From Thermoactinomyces mirandus (lineage in GTDB: Bacteria > Bacillota > Bacilli > Thermoactinomycetales > Thermoactinomycetaceae): a stretch of DNA of 64,000 bases. Made by a program: the position numbers and the translations under genes. The notes under the pieces were generated by a model that searched no databases, was not told the DNA's origin, and worked only from the letters and a program-made list of their open reading frames with translations. The stretch spans positions 115,943 to 179,942 of the forward strand of contig NZ_JACEOL010000036.1 in assembly GCF_013868055.1 (NCBI RefSeq), in the 5' to 3' direction. Shown here one piece after another: positions 28,153-38,316 of the stretch; position 1 is the first letter of the stretch, and the number at the start of each line of letters is the position of its first letter.

Positions 28153-29028
28153 ATGGGGCAATCAATGCGTGATATTAAAAGACGCATACGTTCGACAGAA
28201 AACATGAGGCAGATTACCAAAGCCATGAAGATGGTCGCGGCGGCCAATTTGCGCCGGGCACAGACCAAGGCGGAAAAAGGGCGTCCCTATGCGGAAAAGA
28301 TGCGTGATGTGATTGTAAATATCGCCCGGGGGACAAAGGGCGCCAAACATCCCATGCTTGAGTCACGTCCGGTGCGCAAAACGGGATATCTTGTCATTAC
28401 GTCGGATCGCGGATTGGCCGGAGGGTATAACAGCAACCTTTTGCGGACATTGGTTCAAACCCTCAGTGAACGCCATCAGAGCAAGGACGAGTACGTAATG
28501 TTTGCCATCGGGAGTAAAGGACGGGATTTTCTGAAGAAGCGCGACTATCCGGTAATCGATGAGATCACGGGATTACCTGATGCTCCCACGTATGAGGAAG
28601 TGCAGGAAATTGTGAAAAAAGCTGTCGGTTATTATGCGGAAGAGAAATACGACCAGTTATATATTGTTTACAACCAGTTTGTCAATCCAATCGTTCAACG
28701 TCCGGTAAACAAACAATTGTTGCCACTGTCAAGTGGCAATTTGCAGGAAGAATCCAAAAGCCCGAAAACAACATACGAATATGAGCCATCACAGGAAGAA
28801 GTTTTATCTGTTTTGCTCCCCCGTTATGCAGAAGCCTTGGTTTACAGTGCACTGCTTGATGCAAAAGCAAGTGAATTTGCGGCAAGAATGACAGCGATGA
28901 GCAATGCGACAGACAATGCAACAGAAATGATTGACACTTTCACACTGCATCTGAACCGTGCGCGCCAGGCAGCCATTACCCAGGAAATTGCAGAAATCGT
29001 TGGTGGTGCATCTGCGCTTAACGGCTGA
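28153..29028 (+). CDS. atpG: ATP synthase F1 subunit gamma
   Basis: Central rotor shaft of 291 residues. The N-terminal MRDIKRRIRSTENMRQITKAMKMVAAANLRRAQ coiled-coil arm is highly typical, and the C-terminal arm ends with the family's NRARQAAITQEIAEIVGGASAL. The ATG at 28153 follows AAAGGCGGTGAAACC; the frame extends back to 28102 without a ribosome site. Confidence 0.97.
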   Translation: MGQSMRDIKRRIRSTENMRQITKAMKMVAAANLRRAQTKAEKGRPYAEKMRDVIVNIARGTKGAKHPMLESRPVRKTGYLVITSDRGLAGGYNSNLLRTLVQTLSERHQSKDEYVMFAIGSKGRDFLKKRDYPVIDEITGLPDAPTYEEVQEIVKKAVGYYAEEKYDQLYIVYNQFVNPIVQRPVNKQLLPLSSGNLQEESKSPKTTYEYEPSQEEVLSVLLPRYAEALVYSALLDAKASEFAARMTAMSNATDNATEMIDTFTLHLNRARQAAITQEIAEIVGGASALNG

Positions 29029-29074
29029 GCAGGGCGGAGTTGAAAGGACAGGAAACAACTGCATGGATGTTTAA

Positions 29075-30493
<1,419 letters not shown>

Positions 30494-30498
30494 ATGAA

Positions 30499-30525
30499 GG
30501 ACGGAAACGGATCTTTTTTCCGTCC
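30499..30525 (+). other. Hairpin between atpD and atpC
   Basis: GGACGGAA (30499-30506) and TTCCGTCC (30518-30525) form a perfect 8-bp stem with an 11-base loop, beginning 6 bases after the atpD stop. Little T follows. In the same 168-base gap a second short inverted repeat (GTATGG ... CCATAC) encloses a decoy AAGGAGGTGA near 30601. These may lower epsilon production relative to beta. Confidence 0.5.
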
Positions 30526-30661
30526 TGTTCAGACGGACTGCCCCTGTTTCCGTTTGGGTTTGGAGGGGGATGGACTTGATGAACGGCTCACTCCGTATGG
30601 TAAGGAGGTGAAGTCCTGCCATACCCAAAGGGTTCGATCTTTGGAGGATGGGTAGGCAAAT

Positions 30662-30922
30662 ATGAGTAAGGTTCAATTGGAAATCGTAACACCTGAGCGA
30701 ATTGTTTATTCGGAACAGGTTGATATGGTCATTGTCAGAGCGGCTAATGGGGATGTGGGTATTTTGCCCAGACATATTCCGTTTGTAAGCCCGATTATTG
30801 GTGAGACAGTTCGAGTCAAGAAAAATGAGTCGGAAGAACGAATCAAAGTCAATGACGGGTTTATCGAAGTCCGTCCTGATAAAATCACGATTCTTGCCGA
30901 ATCAGCGGTATTGTCCGATTGA
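30662..30922 (+). CDS. atpC: ATP synthase F1 subunit epsilon, C-terminally short
   Basis: The 86-residue protein matches only the N-terminal beta-sandwich domain of epsilon (LEIVTPERIVYSEQVDMVIVRAANGDVGILPRHIPFVSPI, then IKVNDGFIEVRPDKITILAESAV). Usual bacterial epsilon subunits have 130-140 residues and end in a helical hairpin that can block ATP hydrolysis. Here the frame stops right after the beta-domain. The bases beyond the stop do not encode a helical hairpin in any frame, so a simple frameshift is unlikely. GGAGGATGGG precedes the ATG. The gene lies 168 bases after atpD. Confidence 0.92.
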   Translation: MSKVQLEIVTPERIVYSEQVDMVIVRAANGDVGILPRHIPFVSPIIGETVRVKKNESEERIKVNDGFIEVRPDKITILAESAVLSD

Positions 30923-31057
30923 CAGATCTTCTGCCGGGTCTCATCACCTGATGTTAGCCGACAGGATTGATATTCCATGCAACAACCATGTCAACTTATT
31001 GTTGGATAAAACCGAAATTGAATCAGGAACTTATGTTAAATGAATAGCTTGTAGGGG

Positions 31058-31082
31058 GGCACCTTACAAAAGGTGCCTTTTT
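31058..31082 (+). terminator. Rho-independent terminator of the atp operon
   Basis: GGCACCTT (31058-31065), loop ACAA, AAGGTGCC (31070-31077), then TTTTTATTA. A textbook stem, tight loop and T-run. Confidence 0.92.
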
Positions 31083-31171
31083 ATTATGACACCGGGTGAA
31101 ATGATCTTTTTTCTTTCAACTTGATAGGGGAACAACTTTAATTAAAATTGTAATTATTAAAATCATTATCC

Positions 31172-31200
31172 TTCTCACAATTAGTAAAGTAGTGTATAAT
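31172..31200 (+). promoter_or_regulatory. Likely sigma-A promoter of the nuo operon
   Basis: TTCTCA (31172-31177; four of six match TTGACA), a 17-base spacer, then perfect TATAAT (31195-31200). It gives a leader of about 230 bases before nuoA. Confidence 0.6.
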
Positions 31201-31435
31201 CTAAAAATAGGGGATGGAGATGCCGACTTTTCAGCAATTTGAATGAATTAAAAAAATGGACCTGAGTAGTAAAAAATTGTCATCCAATTTTCGAAATTGG
31301 TCATGAGGTCGATTAATTATGGATATGATTGGTTTATGTAAATGATTTTATTTCTGAACGAATTGTTAAGGTCGATATTGGAAATGAATGAAGACGTTTT
31401 TATGGTAAAGGATCTCGAAGAAGGAAGGGATCAGT

Positions 31436-31807
31436 TTGATTGAGCCAAGTCATTTGATGATGATGAGTTTTATTATCGTAGGTATTGCCCTCCCCGTACT
31501 GGCTTTGTCGGCAGGAATAATCCTTCGTCCCCACAAGCCTTCACCTGAAAAGCGGATCACTTATGAAAGTGGTGTTGATCCTACCGGTGACAGCTGGGTA
31601 AAGTATAACGTCCGTTACTACCTGTTTGCCTTGCTTTTTGTCATTTTCGATGTGGAGGCCGTTTTCCTGTATCCATGGGCATCCAGTTATGATGTTCTAC
31701 GCTCTGAAATAGGGCTGTTCATCCTGGCTGAAATGTTTATCTTCGTGTTTTTCCTCATCCTGGGACTAATTTATGCCTGGAAAAAGAGGGTGTTAGAATG
31801 GAACTGA
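31436..31807 (+). CDS. nuoA: NADH-quinone oxidoreductase subunit A
   Basis: 123-residue membrane subunit with three helices and the conserved [40 protein letters not shown] region that interacts with subunits D and J at the quinone site. The start is TTG 31436 with AAGGAAGGGA upstream. The end overlaps nuoB by 10 bases. First gene of the 11-gene complex I operon. Confidence 0.95.
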   Translation: MIEPSHLMMMSFIIVGIALPVLALSAGIILRPHKPSPEKRITYESGVDPTGDSWVKYNVRYYLFALLFVIFDVEAVFLYPWASSYDVLRSEIGLFILAEMFIFVFFLILGLIYAWKKRVLEWN

Positions 31808-32316
31808 ATTTTGAAAATATAACTCCGTTTGAAGAACAGGAGTTTAAGCGAAATGTCATCACCACCAATTTGGATCAGCTGAAAGGATGGGTTCGCAGCA
31901 ATTCAATGTGGCCACTTTCATTTGGATTGGCATGCTGTGCGATTGAGATGATGGCTACAGGCGGTTCCCACTATGATTTTGACCGGTTTGGCGTCATATT
32001 CCGGGCATCTCCGCGCCAGGCCGATGTCATGATTGTGGCAGGAACCGTTACGAAGAAGATGAGTCCTTTATTGCGCCGGTTATATGATCAGATGCCTGAT
32101 CCTAAATGGGTTGTTGCAATGGGTTCTTGTGCTACTGCTGGGGGTCCATATGTGAAATCTTACTCAGTTGTAAAAGGAGTAGACCAGATCGTTCCGGTAG
32201 ACGTTTATATTCCCGGATGCCCACCCAACCCGGCAGCGCTTATTTACGGCATTAACAAGCTGCAGGAGAAAATCCGTTATGAGGCAAAACACGGCAAGAA
32301 GGTGATTAACCGATGA
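31798..32316 (+). CDS. nuoB: NADH-quinone oxidoreductase subunit B
   Basis: Carries the terminal iron-sulfur cluster N2 beside the quinone pocket. The 172-residue protein has its four ligands: the tandem Cys46-Cys47 (LACCAIE), Cys111 (GSCATAGG) and Cys141 (PGCPPNP). The start overlaps nuoA, and its stop overlaps the nuoC ATG (CGATGA). Confidence 0.97.
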   Translation: MELNFENITPFEEQEFKRNVITTNLDQLKGWVRSNSMWPLSFGLACCAIEMMATGGSHYDFDRFGVIFRASPRQADVMIVAGTVTKKMSPLLRRLYDQMPDPKWVVAMGSCATAGGPYVKSYSVVKGVDQIVPVDVYIPGCPPNPAALIYGINKLQEKIRYEAKHGKKVINR

Positions 32317-33011
32317 GTACATGTGAAATTAATAACAAAGACCTGGAAAAGAAATCTGCAGAATTATCATCTTCTCCGGGGAAAAAGGCAGAGCCTGACC
32401 GCGCCGAAAAGAAAGCTGCTCCGGCCAAAAAAGCAGTACCGAAAATGCCAACAGGCGCTGCCGGAGCCAGGCGAGCGAGACCGGCGGAACGTCCAAATCA
32501 GGCCAAAAAAGAAGAAAAACCGGAAGAACCGTCCCCGCTTGAGCCTCTTTTGCAGAAATTTGTCAGGGAGATCAGGGAAAAGGCTGGCGAAGATGCAATC
32601 ACGGAAGCTTACATTAATCGGGCAAGCGGACACGTGCCTACACTGGTTGTCACCAAGGAAAAATGGAGTGACGTGGCCATTATATTAAAGGAAGATCCCG
32701 CTTTTGCCTTTGATTATATGCGGGTTCTGTCATCTGTTGACTACCAGACAGAACTGGAAGTGGTTTATCAGTTTTATTCGTTCAAGAATGAACATCAGAT
32801 TGCCATTCGTGTCAAAACAGACCGGGAAAAGGCGGAAGTTCCGAGCGTGGCTCACTTGTGGAAAGCTGCCAACTGGAATGAACGGGAAGCGTATGATTTG
32901 ATGGGGATCCGTTTTAAAGGACATCCCGATTTAAGACGGATCATGTTGCCTGATGACTGGGTGGGACACCCGCTTCGGAAAGATTATGAATCGCTTGATA
33001 AGGAGGGTTAA
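32313..33011 (+). CDS. nuoC: NADH-quinone oxidoreductase subunit C with long charged N-terminus
   Basis: 232 residues. The C-terminal 155 residues are the 30-kDa subunit domain, ending with the signature [38 protein letters not shown]. The first 75 residues are rich in Lys, Ala, Pro and Glu, with no fold visible, and should be disordered. Extended NuoC N-termini occur in related Firmicutes, but their role is not known. The reading frame and codon use run on without a break, so it is not an artefact of a wrong start. Confidence 0.93.
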   Translation: MSTCEINNKDLEKKSAELSSSPGKKAEPDRAEKKAAPAKKAVPKMPTGAAGARRARPAERPNQAKKEEKPEEPSPLEPLLQKFVREIREKAGEDAITEAYINRASGHVPTLVVTKEKWSDVAIILKEDPAFAFDYMRVLSSVDYQTELEVVYQFYSFKNEHQIAIRVKTDREKAEVPSVAHLWKAANWNEREAYDLMGIRFKGHPDLRRIMLPDDWVGHPLRKDYESLDKEG

Positions 33012-33014
33012 TCC

Positions 33015-34115
33015 TTGCTCCGTACAGAAGAAATGTTGTTGAACGTTGGACCTCAGCATCCCAGTACTCACGGCGTACTGCGGTTGAAGTTGAAAATCGA
33101 TGGAGAAATTATTGTGGATGCGGAGCCGGTGATTGGATATCTCCATCGAGGGACGGAAAAATTGGCGGAGGATTTGAATTATACGCAAATTATTCCTTAC
33201 ACCGACCGCATGGATTATATATCGGCTATGACCAACAATTATGCCATCGTACACGCTGCGGAACGTCTCATGCAACTGGAAATCCCGGAACGGGCTGAAT
33301 ATCTTCGGGTGATCGCCATGGAGCTTAACCGGGTTGCAAGCCACTTGGTATGGGTGGGAACCTATCTGCTGGATTTGGGGGCATTGACTCCGTTTTTGTA
33401 CTGTTTCCGCGATCGCGAGGAGATTCTGGATCTCTTCAATGAATTGTGTGGCGCCCGCATGACTTTTAACTATATGCGCGTAGGCGGCGTAAAATGGGAT
33501 GCGCCTTCGGGATGGATTGAAAAAGTGGCCGGGTTTGTTGAAAGAATGAAGAAAGAAGTAAAAGAATACCACAATTTGATTACCGGAAATGAAATCTTCA
33601 TCCAACGCACCAAAGGAATCGGTATTGTTTCAAAATCATTGGCCATTGAATATGCCTTGTCCGGAGCGAACCTCAGGGTTACCGGTATTAACTGGGATCT
33701 GCGGAAAAACAAACCTTATTCCATTTATGACCGGTTCGAGTTTGATGTCCCGGTCGGAAAAACGGGTGACCTGTATGACAAGTATTTGTGTCGCATGAGG
33801 GAAATAGAAGAATCGCTCCGGATCGTTGAACAGGCAATTGCCCGGTTCCCCGAAAGCGGGCCGATTTTGGCCAAGGTTCCCAAAGTCCTTCGGGTTCCGG
33901 AAGGGGAAGTTTATGTAGGGATTGAATCTCCGCGGGGAGAATTGGGATGTCATATTGTAAGCAAGGGAAAAGACAAACCATGGCGCCTGAAATTCCGCCG
34001 TCCGTCTTTCTATAATTTGCAAATTATACCGCACTTGCTGAAAGGAGAAAATATTTCCAATTTGGTTGCAATCCTGGGTGGTATCGACATTATTCTGGGG
34101 GAGGTGGATTGCTGA
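33015..34115 (+). CDS. nuoD: NADH-quinone oxidoreductase subunit D
   Basis: 49-kDa-type subunit forming the quinone-binding cavity, 366 residues, related to the large subunit of NiFe hydrogenases. LLNVGPQHPSTHGVLRL (residues 8-24) holds the quinone-loop His and Thr; the IGYLHRGTEKLAE and YTDRMDYISAM segments are complete. Starts at TTG 33015 with AGGAGGG 7 bases upstream. Separate C and D genes, not a fusion. Confidence 0.97.
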   Translation: MLRTEEMLLNVGPQHPSTHGVLRLKLKIDGEIIVDAEPVIGYLHRGTEKLAEDLNYTQIIPYTDRMDYISAMTNNYAIVHAAERLMQLEIPERAEYLRVIAMELNRVASHLVWVGTYLLDLGALTPFLYCFRDREEILDLFNELCGARMTFNYMRVGGVKWDAPSGWIEKVAGFVERMKKEVKEYHNLITGNEIFIQRTKGIGIVSKSLAIEYALSGANLRVTGINWDLRKNKPYSIYDRFEFDVPVGKTGDLYDKYLCRMREIEESLRIVEQAIARFPESGPILAKVPKVLRVPEGEVYVGIESPRGELGCHIVSKGKDKPWRLKFRRPSFYNLQIIPHLLKGENISNLVAILGGIDIILGEVDC

Positions 34116-35089
34116 TGAATTCATGGCTGCTGATCGGACCAGTACTGCTGCTTCTGGTTGTACTTCTTTTTGTTGTGTATGCGATCTTTTTTGAACGAAA
34201 AGTGATCGGCTGGGCGCAAAACCGGATTGGTCCCAATCGCGTAGGATACTGGGGTTTGCTGCAAACGGTCGCCGATGTTTTGAAATTGTTGTTCAAAGAA
34301 GATGTGATCCCGAACAAGTCAGACGAATTGCTTTTCCGGATCGCACCGATTATCGCATTTGTACCTTCCTTTGCGGTATTGGCGGTAATTCCGTTTTCTG
34401 ACTCAATCCGGTTCTCCGATTTTGCAATCGGTTTATTATACTACATGGCCCTTTCCAGCATTACGATTATCGGAATCCTGATCGGGGGATGGTCTTCCAA
34501 CAACAAATATTCGCTCATGGGCGGCATGCGTTCAGCCGCACAAATGATCAGTTATGAAATTCCCCTGGTCATGTCTGTAGTTGGTATCGTTCTGTCTGTA
34601 GGATCGTTAAATCTTACGGAAATTGTTGAGGCACAAAAGGATGTCTGGTTTATTGTTCCCCAGTTTGTCGGGTTTGTCGTCTTTTTGATCGCGGCAATTT
34701 CAGAACTGAACCGTTGTCCGTTTGACCTGCCCGAAGCGGAATCGGAACTGGTTGCCGGTTACCATGTTGAATATTCGGGATTTCGGTTTGCCTTCTTCAT
34801 GCTGACCGAGTATGTGTATATGTTCGCAATGGCTGCTTTAACGACCGTACTTTATCTTGGAGGATGGAATGCACCGTTTGGACTGACGTTTATTCCACCA
34901 ATCATTTGGTTTGTCCTCAAGTTTTTGCTGATTGTATTTTTCCTGTTTTGGCTGCGAGCAACGATGCCAAGGCTTCGTGCAGACCAATTGATGCAGTTTT
35001 CCTGGAAAGTATTGTTGCCAATCGCTTTGCTGAACATTTTGTTAACCTGTGTTTTGAAGGAAGTTCCTGTAATCGGAGCATATTTTTGA
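34115..35089 (+). CDS. nuoH: NADH-quinone oxidoreductase subunit H
   Basis: Membrane subunit of 324 residues with eight helices, forming the link between the quinone site and the proton pumps. It shows FFERKVIGWAQNRIGPNRVG, LKLLFKEDVIP, and the ELNRCPFDLPEAESELVAGYHVEYSG loop with essential acidic residues. The ATG shares one base with the nuoD stop, after a GGGGGAGGTGG site. Confidence 0.97.
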   Translation: MNSWLLIGPVLLLLVVLLFVVYAIFFERKVIGWAQNRIGPNRVGYWGLLQTVADVLKLLFKEDVIPNKSDELLFRIAPIIAFVPSFAVLAVIPFSDSIRFSDFAIGLLYYMALSSITIIGILIGGWSSNNKYSLMGGMRSAAQMISYEIPLVMSVVGIVLSVGSLNLTEIVEAQKDVWFIVPQFVGFVVFLIAAISELNRCPFDLPEAESELVAGYHVEYSGFRFAFFMLTEYVYMFAMAALTTVLYLGGWNAPFGLTFIPPIIWFVLKFLLIVFFLFWLRATMPRLRADQLMQFSWKVLLPIALLNILLTCVLKEVPVIGAYF

Positions 35090-35116
35090 TGGAGAATTTG
35101 AATGGAGGGAAGCATC

Positions 35117-35560
35117 GTGCTGGGCTTAGTAAAAGGGTTGGGAGTTACCCTGAAAAACATGACCAAGCCGAAGGTAACCTATCGTTATCCGGATGAGCCG
35201 CTCCTTATGCCAAACCGCTTCCGCGGGATACAACATTTTGATCCGGAAAAATGCATTGTCTGCAACCAATGTGCACGGATCTGTCCGACAGATTGCATTA
35301 CTTTATCCGGGAAAAAGCAACCGGAAAAGAAAGGGAAAGTGATCGATACCTACACGATCAATTTTGAAACATGCATCTTGTGCGATCTGTGTACAGAGGT
35401 CTGCCCGACTGGAGCAATTACAATGACCAATAACTATGAACTCGCCGTGTATAGCCGTGACGAACTGTTCAAGGATTTGGAATGGCTGAACCAAAACAAT
35501 ACACATATTCGTGAGGAACAAAGCGGCAATGTAGCAAAAAGACACGGAGGAAAACAATAA
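35117..35560 (+). CDS. nuoI: NADH-quinone oxidoreductase subunit I
   Basis: Ferredoxin-like subunit with two 4Fe-4S clusters (N6a and N6b). Cysteines 46, 49, 52, 56 (CIVCNQCARICP) and 86, 89, 92, 96 (CILCDLCTEVCP) are all present. GTG 35117 is preferred because GGAGGGA lies 6 bases upstream; an in-frame ATG at 35102 would contain that site. The protein has 147 residues and a charged C-terminal tail. Confidence 0.95.
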   Translation: MLGLVKGLGVTLKNMTKPKVTYRYPDEPLLMPNRFRGIQHFDPEKCIVCNQCARICPTDCITLSGKKQPEKKGKVIDTYTINFETCILCDLCTEVCPTGAITMTNNYELAVYSRDELFKDLEWLNQNNTHIREEQSGNVAKRHGGKQ

Positions 35561-36063
35561 TGTCTATCAACAGTGAATTTATTGCCTTCTTTATCCTTTC
35601 TGTTATGGCTATTGGCGGAGCAGTCTTCATGATCAACTTTACACGGGTTATCCATATGGCTTTGGCGCTGGCATTTACCTTTTTAAGTATTGCGGGGATC
35701 TATCTGCAATTACATGCCGAATTTTTGGCGGTGATTCAGATCCTGATCTATACTGGAGCAATCTCGATTCTCATGCTGTTTGGAATCATGTTGACGAAGA
35801 ACCATGAAGAATTGAAGAGTTCCATCGCTCCGTGGCATGCTGTGCTCAGCTTTGTCGGAGTGGCAGCCTTTTTTGGTGTATTGATGTGGATTATTTACCA
35901 GACTCCCGTGATCAGTGAACCCAGCGATGGAGAAGGGTGGACGATTTTGCAACTGGGAGAAAGGGTTTTTACAGAATATGTTATTCCATTCGAATTAGCT
36001 TCAATCCTTTTACTGGTTGCTCTGGTTGGCGCAGTAGTTTTGGCGAAAAAGGAGGAGAAATGA
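35560..36063 (+). CDS. nuoJ: NADH-quinone oxidoreductase subunit J
   Basis: 167-residue membrane subunit with five helices; [22 protein letters not shown] is the conserved helix with the pi-bulge. Start and stop overlap neighbours (TAATG with nuoI, ATGATG with nuoK), a sign of tight coupling. Confidence 0.95.
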   Translation: MSINSEFIAFFILSVMAIGGAVFMINFTRVIHMALALAFTFLSIAGIYLQLHAEFLAVIQILIYTGAISILMLFGIMLTKNHEELKSSIAPWHAVLSFVGVAAFFGVLMWIIYQTPVISEPSDGEGWTILQLGERVFTEYVIPFELASILLLVALVGAVVLAKKEEK

Positions 36064-36368
36064 TGGTTGTTACCTCTTATCTCGCTTTGTCTGCCATCCT
36101 GTTCAGCATTGGACTATATGGAGTGTTGACAAAACGGAATGCCGTGATTGTGCTGTTTTGTATTGAACTTATGTTGAATGCGGCAAATATCAATTTTGTT
36201 GCCTTTTCCAAATTCGGTCTGTTTCCCGATCTTGCGGGGCATATCTTTACCCTGTTTACGATTACCATTGCAGCTGCCGAAGCGGCGCTGGGAATTGCTA
36301 TACTGATCGCCCTGTACCGGCATGTGGAAACTGCAGAAGCAGACCAATTCAAGTCATTAAAAGGTTAA
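36063..36368 (+). CDS. nuoK: NADH-quinone oxidoreductase subunit K
   Basis: 101-residue, three-helix subunit. The pumping glutamates lie in [17 protein letters not shown] and [31 protein letters not shown] gives the start at 36063; ATG 36060 is an equal alternative. A frame extending back to 35937 inside nuoJ is not used. Confidence 0.95.
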   Translation: MVVTSYLALSAILFSIGLYGVLTKRNAVIVLFCIELMLNAANINFVAFSKFGLFPDLAGHIFTLFTITIAAAEAALGIAILIALYRHVETAEADQFKSLKG

Positions 36369-36459
36369 TGGATGAAGCTCTTTTTCATCTTTCACTTTGA
36401 CATGATATTTCGACATGAAAACAGAGCGATGAAACTTATAGAAGAAGGAAGGATCAGAA

Positions 36460-38316
36460 ATGGAAGCAAATCTTGCTCTCTTGATTCCCCTTTTTCCGGT
36501 TATTGCTTTTCTTCTGCTCATTTTTGGCCGCAAGGCTTTTTGCAAGAAGATGGCGGCCGCAGTCGGAGTGGCGGCAACATTTGCCTCTTTCGCCCTGTCC
36601 ACATGGGTCCTGGTGGCAGGAGAGACAATAACATGGAAAGTTCCCTGGCTGCAGATTGGAAATCAAACAGTGTCACTCAGTATTGAGATTGGGTCACTTC
36701 AGATGTTGATGTTATTCATAGTGAGCGTTGTCAGCATGCTCGTCCATTTGTATTCCTACGGCTATATGAAACATGATGACCGGATTCAGGTGTTTTATGC
36801 CTATCTGGCATTATTCACTTTCTCCATGTTCAGTCTGGTCATGTCCAGTAACCTGTTATGGATTTATATTTTCTGGGAACTGGTAGGGGTCTGCTCATTT
36901 TTGTTAATTGGTTTCTGGTATTTTAAACCGGAAGCAAGAGATGCAGCCCGCAAAGCGTTTGTCGTAACACGGATTGGTGATGTTGGTTTCTTCATTGCCA
37001 TCTGTCTGGCGTTTTGGCATGCAGGAAGTTTTGAAGTATCTGATCTTCAGGCAGTGGTTGAGTCTGGTCAACTGACGCCGGGACTCATCACCTTGCTTGC
37101 TGTGCTTATTTTTGTCGGTGCAATTGGAAAATCAGGCCAGTTTCCATTACATACATGGCTGCCCAATGCCATGGAAGGGCCAACACCTGTCAGTGCGTTA
37201 ATTCATGCAGCCACAATGGTAGCGGCTGGTGTTTACCTTGTTGCCAATCTGTTTTTCCTCTTCCAGGCGTCGCCTTTTGCAATGGATCTGGTAGCCTATG
37301 TTGGCGGATTTACTGCTATTTTTGCCGCTACCATCGGTTTGGCACAATACGATATTAAACGGGTGCTGGCGTATTCAACGGTAAGTCAGTTGGGCTATAT
37401 GATGCTGGCGCTTGGTTCTGCCGGGTATGTAGCGGGGGTATTTCATCTCTTTACACATGCTTTTTTTAAAGCCCTCTTGTTCCTGGGTGCAGGTGCAGTA
37501 ATCGTATTGCTTTCCCATGAGCAAGACATACGGAAAATGGGTGGACTTTGGAAAAGCCACCGTCAACTGGGAATCTGGTTTTTGGCCGGTTGTCTGTCGA
37601 TAGCGGGAATTCCTCCATTTTCCGGGTTTTTCTCCAAGGATGAGATCCTGTTGTCCACTTACCTGGATGGAAGAATCGATTTGTTTGTGATCGGGATTAT
37701 TGCAGCTTTCTTTACGGCATTTTACATGTTTCGCCTGTTCTTTATGGTTTTTGCCGGGGAAGCCAGGGGTCCGAAAGCGGACAGCAAGGTTCCGGTTGTG
37801 ATGATGGTTCCAATCGTGATCCTGGGACTTTTCTCCGTGTTTAGCGGATTTGCAAATGCATCTCCCATGCATCTGCTGACAGCATGGTTATCCAAAGGCA
37901 ATGATTATACAGCTGCGACAGGTCATGCCCCTGTCTGGTTGCCGGTGCTGGTCGTAACCGTATCCCTGGTCGGAATTGGACTGGCATATCTTTACTTTGG
38001 AAGCAGAAAATGGAGCACGTCCAAAGTGGTACAAACCGTTCCCCGGCTCCACAAGCTGGTGTTCAACAAGTACTATGTTGATGAGTTGTATCATTATGCG
38101 TTTGTTTTGCCTGCCAAAGGAATCGGCTGGTTCCTGTATGGTGTGGACCGGTTTGTTGTAGGAGGACTTGCTTATTTAACTGCCTGGATCGCACAATTTA
38201 TCGGCCGGATCGGTTCCCGGATCCAGAACGGGCAGGCGCAAACCTATGCTTTGGTTAGTGTAATCGGTTTTGTTCTATTGATTGTAGGTTTAACGGCGGG
38301 GAGGTTTTTGAAATGA
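36460..38316 (+). CDS. nuoL: NADH-quinone oxidoreductase subunit L
   Basis: Largest proton-pumping antiporter-like subunit, 618 residues. Key parts: FWELVGVCSFLLIGFWY (with the conserved Glu), IGKSGQFPLHTWLPNAMEGPTPVSALIHAATMVAAGVYL (Lys and His of the pump), and VSQLGYMMLALG. The C-terminal quarter has the long lateral helix region. A 91-base gap separates it from nuoK, the only sizeable gap in the operon. Confidence 0.97.
   Translation: MEANLALLIPLFPVIAFLLLIFGRKAFCKKMAAAVGVAATFASFALSTWVLVAGETITWKVPWLQIGNQTVSLSIEIGSLQMLMLFIVSVVSMLVHLYSYGYMKHDDRIQVFYAYLALFTFSMFSLVMSSNLLWIYIFWELVGVCSFLLIGFWYFKPEARDAARKAFVVTRIGDVGFFIAICLAFWHAGSFEVSDLQAVVESGQLTPGLITLLAVLIFVGAIGKSGQFPLHTWLPNAMEGPTPVSALIHAATMVAAGVYLVANLFFLFQASPFAMDLVAYVGGFTAIFAATIGLAQYDIKRVLAYSTVSQLGYMMLALGSAGYVAGVFHLFTHAFFKALLFLGAGAVIVLLSHEQDIRKMGGLWKSHRQLGIWFLAGCLSIAGIPPFSGFFSKDEILLSTYLDGRIDLFVIGIIAAFFTAFYMFRLFFMVFAGEARGPKADSKVPVVMMVPIVILGLFSVFSGFANASPMHLLTAWLSKGNDYTAATGHAPVWLPVLVVTVSLVGIGLAYLYFGSRKWSTSKVVQTVPRLHKLVFNKYYVDELYHYAFVLPAKGIGWFLYGVDRFVVGGLAYLTAWIAQFIGRIGSRIQNGQAQTYALVSVIGFVLLIVGLTAGRFLK

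Larger units (their letters stand above)
30923..31435. other. Intergenic region between the atp and nuo operons
   Basis: Holds the atp terminator (31058-31082), the likely nuo promoter (31172-31200) and a leader of about 230 bases before nuoA. A 30-codon frame at 30951-31043 has no ribosome site. I saw no riboswitch fold in the leader. Confidence 0.6.

Noticed and set aside
30662..30980. Short atpC considered as a frameshifted normal epsilon gene.
   Set aside because: Bases after the stop do not encode a helical hairpin in any frame.
30951..31043. A 30-codon frame between the atp and nuo operons.
   Set aside because: No ribosome site, no recognisable motif, and it reads into the atp terminator.
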